DNA of 64,000 bases, from contig NZ_CP121684.1 in assembly GCF_029760935.1 (NCBI RefSeq), forward strand, positions 2,852,001-2,916,000, in the 5' to 3' direction. Both the position numbers and the translations under genes were made by a program. This DNA comes from Lysinibacter sp. HNR. Lineage in GTDB: Bacteria; Actinomycetota; Actinomycetes; Actinomycetales; Microbacteriaceae. Below the pieces are notes generated by a model that saw only the letters and a list, made by a program, of their open reading frames with translations, was not told where the DNA came from and ran no database searches. Positions 52,405 through 62,153 of this stretch are shown here, piece after piece (the first letter of the stretch is position 1; every line of letters begins with the position of its first letter).

Positions 52405-53849
52405 GAGACCCCCTCAATTCTCTCCGTACGCGCCCACTCTCGAAGACGAACCGTGGCTTCTTCCTCACCGAGCACGCCCTCCTCCAGCCTCAGCTCCATG
52501 AGAAAAGCGTACGCTCGCCCAACCACGGGTCCGGGCGTAAGGTTTAAAATCTTCATAATCTGCTCACCGTTAAGGTCGGGACGAACAGCATCCAATTCCT
52601 CCTGCTCACGCAAAATACGGATGCGATCCTCCAGGTCATCGTAGGCAAAGGCTAGGCGATCGGCCTTGCGAACGTTCTGGGTAGTGACATCCGCCCGCAC
52701 CAGGACGTGCAGGCGCTCCAACTCGGGCCCCGCATCGCGCACATAGCGACGAACCGCCGAATCCGACCACTTTGCATCGGTGTATCCAAAAAATCTCAGG
52801 TGGAGCTCCACCAAACGCCCCACAGCCCGGATCGTGTCGTTGTCGTAGCGCAGCGCACGCAATCTTTTTTTGCTCATTTTAGAACCCACAACATCGTGGT
52901 GATGAAAGGTAACTACCCCACCGCTTTCAAAACGCCGAGTTGACGGCTTACCAATGTCGTGAAGCAGGGCGGCAAGTCGCACCACCAGATCTGGGGAGGA
53001 GTCGGGGCCTGTTGAACGCTCCTTCTCAAGCTGAATCGCCTGATCAAGAACGGTGAGGCTGTGCTGATAAACATCCTTATGTCGCTTGTGATCGTCTGCA
53101 GTGTGTTTAAGTTCGGGAACCTCAGGAAGAAATATCCCCATGAGACCGGAGTCAACCAGAAGTTCCAGCCCCACACGCGGATTGTCGGTGCAGAGAAGTT
53201 TGTTCAGTTCGTCTCGAATTCTCTCCTGAGAAATAATCGATAAGCGCTCCCTCATGCTTTCCATCGCCATGCGCACGCTTGCATCAACCACAAATCCCAG
53301 CTGCGAAGCAAACCGGGCGGCCCTCATCATCCGCAGTGGGTCATCACTGAAAGACTGCTCGGGGGTTCCCGGGGTGCGTAAGGCCCCACCCAATAGATCC
53401 TCAACCCCCCCAAAGGGGTCGACAAGAACCTGCTCGGGAAGTCGCAGGGCCATAGCATTTACTGTAAAGTCCCGCCGCCTCAGATCGCCCTCAATGCTGT
53501 CCCCAAAAACAACCTCCGGCTTTCGCGAATCAGAATCGTAGTTATCGGATCGATATGTGGTTATCTCCACACTCTGATCACCCACGCGAGCGGCAATAGT
53601 CCCAAATTCACGCCCAACGTCCCACTGAGCACTCGAGTGCGGCTTCACAATGCGAAGAATCTCGTCGGGAGAGGCAGAGGTTGCAAAATCGAGATCGTTG
53701 ACGGGACGTCCCAGAAGCGCGTCCCGTACCGGCCCACCAACCAGTGCCAACTCATGGTTCGCCTCTGCAAAAGCGGCAGAGAGAACACTCACCCCGGGAG
53801 ACTCAGCAACAGAACGCAAAGCAGCGACGGAGTCAGACATGTTAAGCAT
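52401..53849 (-). CDS. cca: CCA tRNA nucleotidyltransferase
   Basis: 482 aa. N-terminal class II polymerase domain with LVGGPVRDALLGRPVNDLDFATSASP (the GG..D.D catalytic motif), RRDFTVNAMALRLP, and ERIRDELNKLLCTDNPR. A C-terminal HD domain contains LLHDIGKPSTR and HHHDVVGSKMSKKRL. It adds or repairs the 3' CCA of tRNA; the HD domain is typical of actinobacterial forms. Divergent from the DUF6049 gene. Confidence 0.95.
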   Translation of the reverse strand: MLNMSDSVAALRSVAESPGVSVLSAAFAEANHELALVGGPVRDALLGRPVNDLDFATSASPDEILRIVKPHSSAQWDVGREFGTIAARVGDQSVEITTYRSDNYDSDSRKPEVVFGDSIEGDLRRRDFTVNAMALRLPEQVLVDPFGGVEDLLGGALRTPGTPEQSFSDDPLRMMRAARFASQLGFVVDASVRMAMESMRERLSIISQERIRDELNKLLCTDNPRVGLELLVDSGLMGIFLPEVPELKHTADDHKRHKDVYQHSLTVLDQAIQLEKERSTGPDSSPDLVVRLAALLHDIGKPSTRRFESGGVVTFHHHDVVGSKMSKKRLRALRYDNDTIRAVGRLVELHLRFFGYTDAKWSDSAVRRYVRDAGPELERLHVLVRADVTTQNVRKADRLAFAYDDLEDRIRILREQEELDAVRPDLNGEQIMKILNLTPGPVVGRAYAFLMELRLEEGVLGEEEATVRLREWARTERIEGVS

Positions 53850-53966
53850 AATTGTCTATGTTAGAGGGTCAAGCTGGGGCTGTGTCGCATCACAAAACAA
53901 ACGGGATACTCCCTCTTCGGTACGCCGCAAATACTTTCCACAGGGATACATCGTAGAATCTCGTGT

Positions 53967-56222
53967 ATGTTCGCAGCGCGCAAAACCCGTTCTCGCGTGC
54001 TTCGGTACCCCCAAATAATGATTGGTGCCGCGCTCACCTCTGCCGCAGTATTGCTCACCTTTACTCTTTCCACCGGGCAGCAAGGCATCTTTCCTCCCGT
54101 TGATGCGTCAGCTAAAACAACCAGCCTTTCAGAAAAAACCACGGACTCCCAGGAGACGACCTCTGAAGAGTCGAGCATCATCGAGAATTTTTCAGTGTCG
54201 GTTGCATCGTCCTCACCCGTTATTGCAACAGATCAGGACACCGTTTCAGTTTTGGTCAATGTCGATAACCACACAGACCAGGATGTCTCAAACCTGAACG
54301 TTGCTGTACACATTGATCGAGACAGAATTACAGACAGCACTTTCCTGACCACACTCGCTAACACACAAAACGAGTCCCCGGCAGGGCTTGGAACCGTGAT
54401 TTACACGGGGGCAATTGGGAAGGTGGCTAAAGAATCCAGCGTGTCAGAAACGTTCACCTTTACTACGGCGGCTCTCGGACTTAACCCCTCGGAGCCGGGT
54501 GTGTACTCCCTCTCCGCAAACATTACGGGTTCCGATATTGATACAACACTCTCCGCACGCAGCGCCGTGGTGTGGGGAATGGTCGCAGAACCATCGTCAC
54601 TCGTTGTCTCGAGCGTGGTTCCTCTCATGCTTCCCCCCGATATCTTCGGGTTGGCAACGGGTAGCCAGCTCGCCGATCTGACCGGTCAAAACGGCTCACT
54701 CACCCAGTCTCTCAGCGCAGCAATCTCGGTAAACGCGACTCTCGCGATTGATCCCCGTGTCATTGCCTCAATACGAATTCTTGGTGAAGGCGCCCCGACC
54801 TCGGCCAAAGAGTGGTTAAAACGTTTAGCCACAACCGCCAACCCAAGCTTTGCCCTGCAGTTTTCGGATGCCGATTTGGCAGCGCAATCTCAGCTTGATC
54901 TGCAACATCCCCTCACCGTTAAAAACCTCGATGCCTTTACCCCCAGCAATAACGGGGAACAGTCCCCAAACAGCACGACCGTTTTTCCCACCGTGAATGA
55001 TCTCACCTCGTGGCCATACACGCTTCCCCCTACCGCGTGGCCTACTGAAACTGTTGTTGACAACGATCTCGTTTTTTTTACCGACAACGGTTTTAATACG
55101 GCACTCCTCGGTTCAAACAATGTTGAGGGTCTGTCCCGCGCTCTCACAACAGACCGAGCCCTCATAAACAACACGGAGTCGCTCGTGGTTAATAGCGAGG
55201 TCACACACGCTCTTGGTCAACAGCTTGAGACTACGAATGCCACCGATTTTGCGGCAAGAGCAGGATATACCGCAGCAGAACTTGCCCTCATTGCCCAGCA
55301 GGGTGGCGGGACTCGACAGCATATTCTGGTTGCTTTTGACCGCTCCACAATCGCTACGGGCACACGGATCATCGATACCGCAGCAACTCTCACCTCTCTG
55401 AGCTGGGTTCAGGCTCTATTCCAGAACGACGCGCTGAGTGCTCTCACCCCCGAGGGTGGTTCACCTCCCGAAGCGATGTCGCTCAGCTTAAAGGAGAGAG
55501 TAATCGATACGGATCGCCTCGATACCCTGCGCAAGGGATTGGAATACGAGGCTAGAGTTATAAGTTTTTCACAGGTTCTCGAGTCTCCCCAACTTCTTAT
55601 CGGAACCCAAAGCACCCGTATTCTTAATCTTTTTAGCACCGCCATTGCCACACCTGACGACACCTTTGCGCGCCGCACAGTGGGCTATTTCCACACAGAT
55701 CGTAAAACCCTTGACAGTGTACGCATTAACCCCTCCAAGCCAATTACAGTTGCAGCCACCCAATCAGAGATACCGATTCAGGTAAATAATGAACTTCCCT
55801 ACCCGGTACTGGTTAACGTTCACGCAACAGCATCAAATAATAGAATCCTGATCAAGGACGCAACCGAGTCCACCAGAATAGAGGCAACCTCACAAAGCAT
55901 CATCCGGGTTCCGGTATCCGCGCGAGTTTCCAACGGAGAAACCATGATTACGGTGTCCCTCTCCACCGGCGACGGTACCCTCATCGGCACTCCGATGAAC
56001 ATTCCGCTCAGCATTAGAGCACAGTGGGAAGCGGTTGGGCTCGCTATACTGGCAATTCTTGTGGCGAGCTTTTTCGGTTTCGGGGCTTGGCGTAGCATCC
56101 GTAATCGACGCCGTGAAAAGCGTGCAAAGCCTGAACCTTCTCCCCCGGCACAGGATCTTCCTCATCCCGGGAAAGCAGCAAACCCCGACGACCACACTGC
56201 AGACAATGAAAGAGACGCGTAA
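53967..56222 (+). CDS. DUF6049-type secreted/membrane-anchored protein
   Basis: 751 aa. A signal anchor at about 15-37 (IMIGAALTSAAVLLTFTLS), a large external part rich in Thr/Ser/Asn and beta strands (residues 60-680), a C-terminal membrane helix (about 692-712, AVGLAILAILVASFFGFGAW) and a basic cytoplasmic tail. This is the gene found before murJ in many actinobacteria (DUF6049). Function unknown; adjacency to murJ suggests a cell-envelope role. The murJ start directly follows its stop (TAATTG). Confidence 0.85.
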   Translation: MFAARKTRSRVLRYPQIMIGAALTSAAVLLTFTLSTGQQGIFPPVDASAKTTSLSEKTTDSQETTSEESSIIENFSVSVASSSPVIATDQDTVSVLVNVDNHTDQDVSNLNVAVHIDRDRITDSTFLTTLANTQNESPAGLGTVIYTGAIGKVAKESSVSETFTFTTAALGLNPSEPGVYSLSANITGSDIDTTLSARSAVVWGMVAEPSSLVVSSVVPLMLPPDIFGLATGSQLADLTGQNGSLTQSLSAAISVNATLAIDPRVIASIRILGEGAPTSAKEWLKRLATTANPSFALQFSDADLAAQSQLDLQHPLTVKNLDAFTPSNNGEQSPNSTTVFPTVNDLTSWPYTLPPTAWPTETVVDNDLVFFTDNGFNTALLGSNNVEGLSRALTTDRALINNTESLVVNSEVTHALGQQLETTNATDFAARAGYTAAELALIAQQGGGTRQHILVAFDRSTIATGTRIIDTAATLTSLSWVQALFQNDALSALTPEGGSPPEAMSLSLKERVIDTDRLDTLRKGLEYEARVISFSQVLESPQLLIGTQSTRILNLFSTAIATPDDTFARRTVGYFHTDRKTLDSVRINPSKPITVAATQSEIPIQVNNELPYPVLVNVHATASNNRILIKDATESTRIEATSQSIIRVPVSARVSNGETMITVSLSTGDGTLIGTPMNIPLSIRAQWEAVGLAILAILVASFFGFGAWRSIRNRRREKRAKPEPSPPAQDLPHPGKAANPDDHTADNERDA

Positions 56223-57860
56223 TTGAGTTCTCGCCCCGACAATATTGGTCGGGCCACAATGTGGCTGGCCTCCGGCACAATCGTCTCGCGAATCACGGGA
56301 TTTATTAGCGCTGCCGTTCTTGCCCGCACCATTGGTATTACCGGCTTGGGTGCTGACGCTTTTACCCTGGCAAACTCCCTGCCCAACAATCTGTACACCC
56401 TGATCGCGGGTGGAGTTCTGAACGCCGTTCTGGTTCCGCAAATAGTACGGGCCGCCACTCGAGGGGACGATGGTGGTGCCGGATTCATCAATAAGCTTGT
56501 CACCCTGTCCATCGTTATTCTGGGTATTGCAACAACCCTCCTCACACTCGCCACCCCGGTTGTTGTCAGCATGTACGGGATCACAAAGCTTAACACCCCC
56601 GTCATGGACGTGGCCATCGGATTTGGTTTCTGGTGTATGCCGCAGGTGTTCTTTTATGGCCTCTACACAGTGTTGGGTGAGGTGCTCAACGCGAGAAAGA
56701 TGTTTGGCCCCTTCACCTGGGCACCCATCCTTAACAACGTTGTGGCGATTGCCGGAATGATACTTTTCACGCATCTCTTCGGAAGCGTTCCCATGGACCC
56801 TGCGGGTGAGGAACTTTTCTGGGGCCTACCCAAGATTGCGGTGTTAGCTGGAACAGCCACCCTCGGTGTTATGGCACAGGCACTCATTTTGATTTTCTTC
56901 TGGAAGCGGGCGGGACTTAAGTTCCGTTTTGATTTTGGTTGGCGCGGGGTTGGTTTCCGAGCCGTTGGACGGATGTCCGGTGGCGCCATGGGAATTATGA
57001 TCGCGGGACAGATCGCCTACATCATCACAACCAACGTGGTCATGGGATCCTCCGCCAGCGAAAACGCCTCAACCACGGCACTCAAGTATGGATACCTTAT
57101 TTTTGTGCTTCCGCACTCAATAATCACCGTGTCCATAACAACCGCTCATCTTACCCGTACAAGCGAGTACGCGGCTTTGAATAACCTCGTCGCGGTGCGG
57201 AATGAGTTCTCTGAGATTATGCGGAGCGTGTTACTACCCATAGTCTTAGCTATGTTTGGGGTGATTGTTCTTGCAAACCCGATTGCCCGGGTGTTTGCGG
57301 GTGATAACCCAGCCAAGGCGGAGACCCTTGCTCTGGTCATCGTGGGATATATGATAGGGCTGTTGTTCTTTACAATAATATTTGTTGTCCAGAGAACATT
57401 TTATGCCTTGAGTAACACCCACACACCCCTTATTTTCTTTATTATTCAATACTCACTTCAGTCCATTCTTGTGATTCTGACGGGAATATTTGTTGACAAA
57501 CAGTACCTGGCATTTGGCGCTTCGCTCACCCAGGGAATAGCAATGATGATAACCGCACCCATCGCCCTCTACTGGCTGGGTAAACGACTCGGTGTTGGAC
57601 TCGACGGGAAAAACCTGACGCGCAGCATTTCCCTGTTCATCGGCGCCGGGATTGTGGCCTCCGCTGCCGGTTACACCCTCAACACGATGATGGGCGGTAA
57701 TACCTTTGAAGGGTTCAGCTCCTCGAGCACCGGTTGGGTACTCAGCATGGCCATCGTGACCGTCGTCATGACCGTTATCTATCTTGGAATACTCATGCTC
57801 TTTAGGTCACCCGACCTCAAAAAAATGCTCGCACCAATTCTGCGACGCATCGGTCGTTAA
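56223..57860 (+). CDS. murJ: Lipid II flippase MurJ (MviN)
   Basis: 545 aa, TTG start right after the upstream stop. About 14 membrane helices in MOP-type folds; GTIVSRITGFISAAVLARTIGITGLGADAFTLANSLPNNLY is the typical MurJ N-terminus with the Arg cavity residues. It flips the peptidoglycan precursor lipid II to the outer face. It lacks the long cytoplasmic kinase-like C-terminal extension seen in Mycobacterium MviN. Confidence 0.95.
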   Translation: MSSRPDNIGRATMWLASGTIVSRITGFISAAVLARTIGITGLGADAFTLANSLPNNLYTLIAGGVLNAVLVPQIVRAATRGDDGGAGFINKLVTLSIVILGIATTLLTLATPVVVSMYGITKLNTPVMDVAIGFGFWCMPQVFFYGLYTVLGEVLNARKMFGPFTWAPILNNVVAIAGMILFTHLFGSVPMDPAGEELFWGLPKIAVLAGTATLGVMAQALILIFFWKRAGLKFRFDFGWRGVGFRAVGRMSGGAMGIMIAGQIAYIITTNVVMGSSASENASTTALKYGYLIFVLPHSIITVSITTAHLTRTSEYAALNNLVAVRNEFSEIMRSVLLPIVLAMFGVIVLANPIARVFAGDNPAKAETLALVIVGYMIGLLFFTIIFVVQRTFYALSNTHTPLIFFIIQYSLQSILVILTGIFVDKQYLAFGASLTQGIAMMITAPIALYWLGKRLGVGLDGKNLTRSISLFIGAGIVASAAGYTLNTMMGGNTFEGFSSSSTGWVLSMAIVTVVMTVIYLGILMLFRSPDLKKMLAPILRRIGR

Positions 57861-57979
57861 AACCCTCGGGGTCAACATTGTTTGCGGTTTTTTATCCCCA
57901 CACGGGCAGTGAGCACCCACCGGGAATAACTGAACAATAAGATGGGTTATATTCTCCGATAGACAAAAGAGGTAGCGAC

Positions 57980-58906
57980 TTGCGACACATCATTATCATT
58001 GGCTCCGGCCCGGCCGGTTATACCGCTGCGATTTATGCGTCTCGGGCGGGTTTAGAGCCTCTGCTCTTTGCAAGTTCTGTTGAAGCGGGCGGAGAGCTCA
58101 TGAACACAACCGAGGTGGAAAACTTTCCTGGTTTCCCTGAGGGCATTCAGGGACCCGTGCTCATGGATAAACTTCAGGAGCAGGCAGAAAAGTTTGGCAC
58201 AACTGTTTCCTACGACGATGTTACTGAATTGGACCTGTCCGGAGAAATCAAAAAAGTGACACTCTCAAACGGCGATGTCCATGAGGCCCACGCGGTGATT
58301 TTTGCCACTGGTTCTGCGTATAGAAAACTGGGGCTGTCCGACGAAGAACGTCTTGCAGGTCACGGTATTTCGTGGTGTGCAACGTGTGACGGATTTTTCT
58401 TTAAAGAAAAGACAATCGCTGTTGTGGGCGGAGGCGACTCCGCTATGGAAGAGGCCACCTTCCTTACCCGCTTTGCCTCCAAGGTTTACGTTATTCACCG
58501 CAGAGATACTCTGCGTGCCTCAAAAATCATGCAGCAGCGCGCCTTTGATAATGAGAAGATTGAGTTCATTTGGAACACAGAGGTTGTGGGTGTTTCGGGT
58601 GAAGAAGGAGTTGAGGGTGTTACCCTTCGCAACATTCTGAGCGGCGAAACCACCGAATTACCCCTCAACGGGCTATTTGTTGCAATTGGAAACGATCCTC
58701 GAACCCACCTAGTCCACAATAAGTTGGAACTGACAGAAGACGGCACAATCGCTGTCGAGGGACGCAGCTCCAAGACATCCGTAACCGGCGTTTTTGCGGC
58801 CGGTGATGTGATCGACCCCACCTATCGTCAGGCAGTTACCGCAGCAGCATCAGGAACAGTTGCTGCCCTCGACGCGGAACACTACCTCGCCGCCCTCGGC
58901 AAATAA
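57980..58906 (+). CDS. trxB: Thioredoxin reductase
   Basis: 308 aa from a TTG start with AGAGGT upstream. FAD-binding GSGPAGYTAAIYASRAG at the N-terminus, redox motif CATC (Cys133 and Cys136, SWCATCDGFFF), NADPH-binding GGGDSAMEEATFL, and the ATGDVIDPTYRQAV-like AAGDVIDPTYRQAVTAA near the end. It reduces thioredoxin with NADPH. Followed 22 nt later by trxA, forming the reducing system. Confidence 0.97.
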   Translation: MRHIIIIGSGPAGYTAAIYASRAGLEPLLFASSVEAGGELMNTTEVENFPGFPEGIQGPVLMDKLQEQAEKFGTTVSYDDVTELDLSGEIKKVTLSNGDVHEAHAVIFATGSAYRKLGLSDEERLAGHGISWCATCDGFFFKEKTIAVVGGGDSAMEEATFLTRFASKVYVIHRRDTLRASKIMQQRAFDNEKIEFIWNTEVVGVSGEEGVEGVTLRNILSGETTELPLNGLFVAIGNDPRTHLVHNKLELTEDGTIAVEGRSSKTSVTGVFAAGDVIDPTYRQAVTAAASGTVAALDAEHYLAALGK

Positions 58907-58928
58907 ACCACTACTCAAGGAGATTCAG

Positions 58929-59252
58929 ATGTCTGCCACACGCGATGTAACCGAAGCAACCTTTACCGAAGAAGTTCTTAACAGCGATAAGCCCGTTCTT
59001 GTTGATTTTTGGGCTGAATGGTGTGGGCCCTGCCGCCTCGTGGGACCGGTTCTTGATCAGATCGCAGCCGAAAATGCTGACAAGATCAGCATTGTTAAGC
59101 TCAATGTTGACGAAAACCCCTCACTTGCAGCAAAATACCGCATCACTTCAATTCCCGCCATGAAAGTTTTCCAAAACGGTACCGAGGTGAAGACAATCAT
59201 CGGAGCACAACCAAAGGTTGCCATCGAGAAAGAACTTGTTGATTTCCTCTAG
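58929..59252 (+). CDS. trxA: Thioredoxin
   Basis: 107 aa, ATG 58929 with AAGGAG upstream. Active site WCGPC (Cys32, Cys35), KLNVDENPSLAAKYRITSIPAMKVFQNG with the cis-Pro loop. Co-transcribed with trxB and followed by a strong terminator. Confidence 0.97.
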   Translation: MSATRDVTEATFTEEVLNSDKPVLVDFWAEWCGPCRLVGPVLDQIAAENADKISIVKLNVDENPSLAAKYRITSIPAMKVFQNGTEVKTIIGAQPKVAIEKELVDFL

Positions 59253-59648
59253 GTAGATCAGCACCAGAACCCCGTGTATATTTGATCAACAAATTGCACG
59301 GGGTTTTATTGTGTCAACTCTGACTGATGTTTCTATCACGACACACGATTTCGCATCTCCGGGACACCTGATCATCGCATCTAACCCGAAGCTTCTTCCC
59401 GACATGCTCTGATACCGAAACACGCGGTTAATCTTGTCTTTTTATGTAGCGAACATTGTGCGCCGATTATGAAGCTGGTCATCTTTACCGCGTTAAGAAA
59501 CAGTAAATTTTCCGAATATGTAGATATAAAACTGGATTTTATACGAATATTATTCATTTATTATGCTTAATAGCGATTTTATTCCGCATATTATTCGGAG
59601 TAGTGTTGTTTTATTCTGCGAAAAAACCACCATCTCCAAGGACTATCT
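59253..59648. other. 396-bp gap, terminator and AT-rich promoter region of the aminotransferase
   Basis: After the trxA terminator the sequence is AT-rich (about 59440-59640). It holds TCCGAATA (59511-59518) / TATTCGGA (59592-59599), and an imperfect palindrome CCGCATATTATTCGG at 59583-59597, about 50 bp from the start, a possible operator. No gene seen. Confidence 0.5.
59268..59305 (+). terminator. Rho-independent terminator after trxA
   Basis: A 9-bp stem AACCCCGTG / CACGGGGTT (59268-59276 with 59297-59305), a 20-nt loop containing a small inner palindrome, then TTTATT. Confidence 0.85.
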
Positions 59649-60926
59649 GTGACGGTTAATCTCGATACCATCTCCCCCCTTAAAACCTGGGATCAACACT
59701 ACTCAGATAGAGCACTCGCCTTGAGCTCATCTGAGGTTCGGGCACTCTTTGCTGTTTCGTCCCGTCCCGAGATTGTTTCCCTAGCGGGCGGCATGCCCCT
59801 TGTTTCTGGGCCAAGTTTTGATCAGCTCGACGAATCGCTGAGACGGGTCCTAGCTTTCCACGGATCCCGGGCACTTCAGTATGGATCGGGTCAGGGCGCT
59901 TTTGGGCTCCGCGAGCACATCAGTGCCCTGATGGAATCTCAGGGGGTTCAGGCTTCTCCTGATGATGTTGTTGTTACTACGGGATCACAGCAGGCTCTCG
60001 AATTGCTCACAAAGATCTTTGTGAACCCCGGTGATATTGTTCTCACGGAGGCTCCCACCTATGTGGGTGCAATCGGTGTATTCCGCTCTTATCAGGCGGA
60101 AATCGCGCAGGTGCCCATCGATCACAGCGGTTTGATTCCCGAAATGCTTGAGGAGCACATTCAACGGCTTCGTGCCGCCGGGAAAACTGTTAAATTTCTT
60201 TATACAATTCCAAACTTTCACAACCCCTCCGGAATTACACTCTCCAATGAGAGACGCATACAGATCATTGAGATTTGTAAAAGAAACAACGTCCTTATCG
60301 TGGAGGATGATCCATACGGAATGCTCTTCTTCACTGAAGCCACTCCCCCGGCTATGCGTTCGATGAGTAACGAGGTGGTGTACCTGGGTTCTTTTTCGAA
60401 GACACTTGCTCCGGGACTACGAGTTGGCTGGACTCTCGCTCCTCGAGAGATACGGGAAAAACTGATTCTTGCCGTGGAGTCCGCTATTTTATGCACAAGT
60501 TCCTTTAATCAATACGTTGTCTCTGACTACCTCACGAATGTGAATTGGGAAAATCACCTGGGTCTTCTTCGTTATACCTATCACGGTCGGAAAAAAGCTA
60601 TGGTGAGAGCTCTGAAGGAATCGCTGGGTGATCTTTCTTGGACAGATCCCGGCGGTGGGTTTTTTGTGTGGTTATCACTTCCTGAAGAACTGGACTCACA
60701 AAAAATGCTTCCACAAGCGATTCAAGAGCTTGTTGCCTACACTCCAGGGACCGCATTTTATGCAAACGGAGACGGGAGGAAAAACATTCGCCTGTCATTT
60801 TGCTACCCCACTGAAAAAGAAATTAATATCGGAATTAAACGCCTAGCGGCGGTAATAAACGTAGAGCGTAATACACTCCATAATAACGCTAGAGAAATTA
60901 GGGGCTCACTGATCAGACACCTCTAA
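59649..60926 (+). CDS. PLP-dependent aminotransferase (MocR/2-aminoadipate type, without HTH)
   Basis: 425 aa, GTG start with CAAGGAC upstream. Class I aminotransferase fold: VVVTTGSQQALELLTKIF, EAPTYVGAIGVF, IPNFHNPSGITLSNERR, VEDDPYG, and YLGSFSKTLAPGLRVGW with the Schiff-base Lys. It belongs to the group fused to GntR domains in MocR proteins, but the HTH is absent, so it is an enzyme. In related genomes a gene of this type sits between trxA and parB. Substrate is not evident (branched-chain, aromatic or aminoadipate). Confidence 0.9.
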   Translation: MTVNLDTISPLKTWDQHYSDRALALSSSEVRALFAVSSRPEIVSLAGGMPLVSGPSFDQLDESLRRVLAFHGSRALQYGSGQGAFGLREHISALMESQGVQASPDDVVVTTGSQQALELLTKIFVNPGDIVLTEAPTYVGAIGVFRSYQAEIAQVPIDHSGLIPEMLEEHIQRLRAAGKTVKFLYTIPNFHNPSGITLSNERRIQIIEICKRNNVLIVEDDPYGMLFFTEATPPAMRSMSNEVVYLGSFSKTLAPGLRVGWTLAPREIREKLILAVESAILCTSSFNQYVVSDYLTNVNWENHLGLLRYTYHGRKKAMVRALKESLGDLSWTDPGGGFFVWLSLPEELDSQKMLPQAIQELVAYTPGTAFYANGDGRKNIRLSFCYPTEKEINIGIKRLAAVINVERNTLHNNAREIRGSLIRHL

Positions 60927-61121
60927 TAGCTCTCTGATCAGGATGTGTGTTCGCAATCACGAAGGATAATAATGAGTTTTTCCACCTTGTGTACCGTAGA
61001 GAAAATACCGTAACATCTCGGCAATAGACAGGTAAGTCACACAGGTTTCATAATCATTTGTGGAAGCTACCTGCTTTGAATAACAACACCATCGCCTGTG
61101 AACGAGATGTGTGGCACGGGC

Positions 61122-61135
61122 GTTTCACGTGAAAC
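61122..61135. other. parS site downstream of parB
   Basis: A perfect GTTTCACGTGAAAC palindrome in the gap between the aminotransferase and parB; part of the origin-proximal parS cluster. Confidence 0.85.
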
Positions 61136-61181
61136 ACCCCACGCCCCAGACAAAGGTGCACAGGTCCTGGGAAAAGGAAAG

Positions 61182-62153
61182 CTATCCGCCAAAACCCTCA
61201 TCGCCCAATTCGTTGAGTATCCGGTTCATATCCTGAACAGTTGCAAATTCAATAACAATCTGTCCTTTTTTCGCACCGAGGTTAATGCGCACCCTGGTGT
61301 CCAGACGATCACCCAGTCGCTCGGAAATGTCTGCAAGCTGTCCCAACCTACCGCCCGCTTTTGGCTTATTTTTCTTTTTGGGCGACTGTGCAGCAACAGC
61401 TTCCGCAGCACGAACCGAAAGATCCTCGTTGATGATCTTATCCGCAAACGAAGTCATTGTCTCAGGATCCCCTGCCACAGAGAGGATAGCTCGAGCATGA
61501 CCCGCCGACAACACACCTGAAGCAACCCTGTTCTGCACTGTTTCGGGAAGTTGAAGGAGCCGCATGGTATTGCTAATTTGTGAGCGTGAGCGCCCTATGC
61601 GCTTGGCCAATTGTTCTTGGGTTATTCCAAAGTCGGCAAGGAGCTGCTGATAGGCCGATGCTTCTTCTAGTGGGTTAAGCTCTGCTCTGTGAAGGTTTTC
61701 AAGAAGTGCATCCCTCAACATGTCTTCGTCGGCTGTTTCTCGAATAACAGCCGGTATTGTCTTACGCCCCACCGCTTTGCTAGCGCGCAAACGACGCTCA
61801 CCCATGATCAATTCATATTGTGGCTCCCCCGCAGCGGGTGCAGGATCAATAGGACGAACAACTATAGGCTGCAGAACACCAAACTCGCGGATACTGTGCT
61901 GCAGTTCGGCCAATGCCTCTTGATCAAATTCGGTTCGTGGCTGTTGAGCATTGGGGGTAATGTCCGCGATTTTGAGATGAGCTAAACGCGCACCAGGAAC
62001 CTGAACGAGGTTAGAGGAATCCTCTTCCTGCTCGGGGAGATTTTGTGTTGGAGTCTCAAAAAAAACATCAACCGGTCTTTTAGTTATCTCGTCTTTGTTC
62101 GGAATGAGCGCTCCAATACCGCGGCCAAGTCCCGTTCGTTTTTTAGCTGCCAT
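61182..62153 (-). CDS. parB: Chromosome partitioning protein ParB
   Basis: 323 aa. It binds parS and spreads, using CTP, to organise the origin. N-terminal GERRLRASKAVGRKTIPAVIRE (CTP-binding box II/III), HTH ITQEQLAKRIGRSRSQISNTMRLLQLP, then a C-terminal dimerisation domain. An acidic, Gln-rich linker lies near residues 25-50. Overlaps parA by 11 nt on the operon. Confidence 0.97.
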   Translation of the reverse strand: MAAKKRTGLGRGIGALIPNKDEITKRPVDVFFETPTQNLPEQEEDSSNLVQVPGARLAHLKIADITPNAQQPRTEFDQEALAELQHSIREFGVLQPIVVRPIDPAPAAGEPQYELIMGERRLRASKAVGRKTIPAVIRETADEDMLRDALLENLHRAELNPLEEASAYQQLLADFGITQEQLAKRIGRSRSQISNTMRLLQLPETVQNRVASGVLSAGHARAILSVAGDPETMTSFADKIINEDLSVRAAEAVAAQSPKKKNKPKAGGRLGQLADISERLGDRLDTRVRINLGAKKGQIVIEFATVQDMNRILNELGDEGFGG

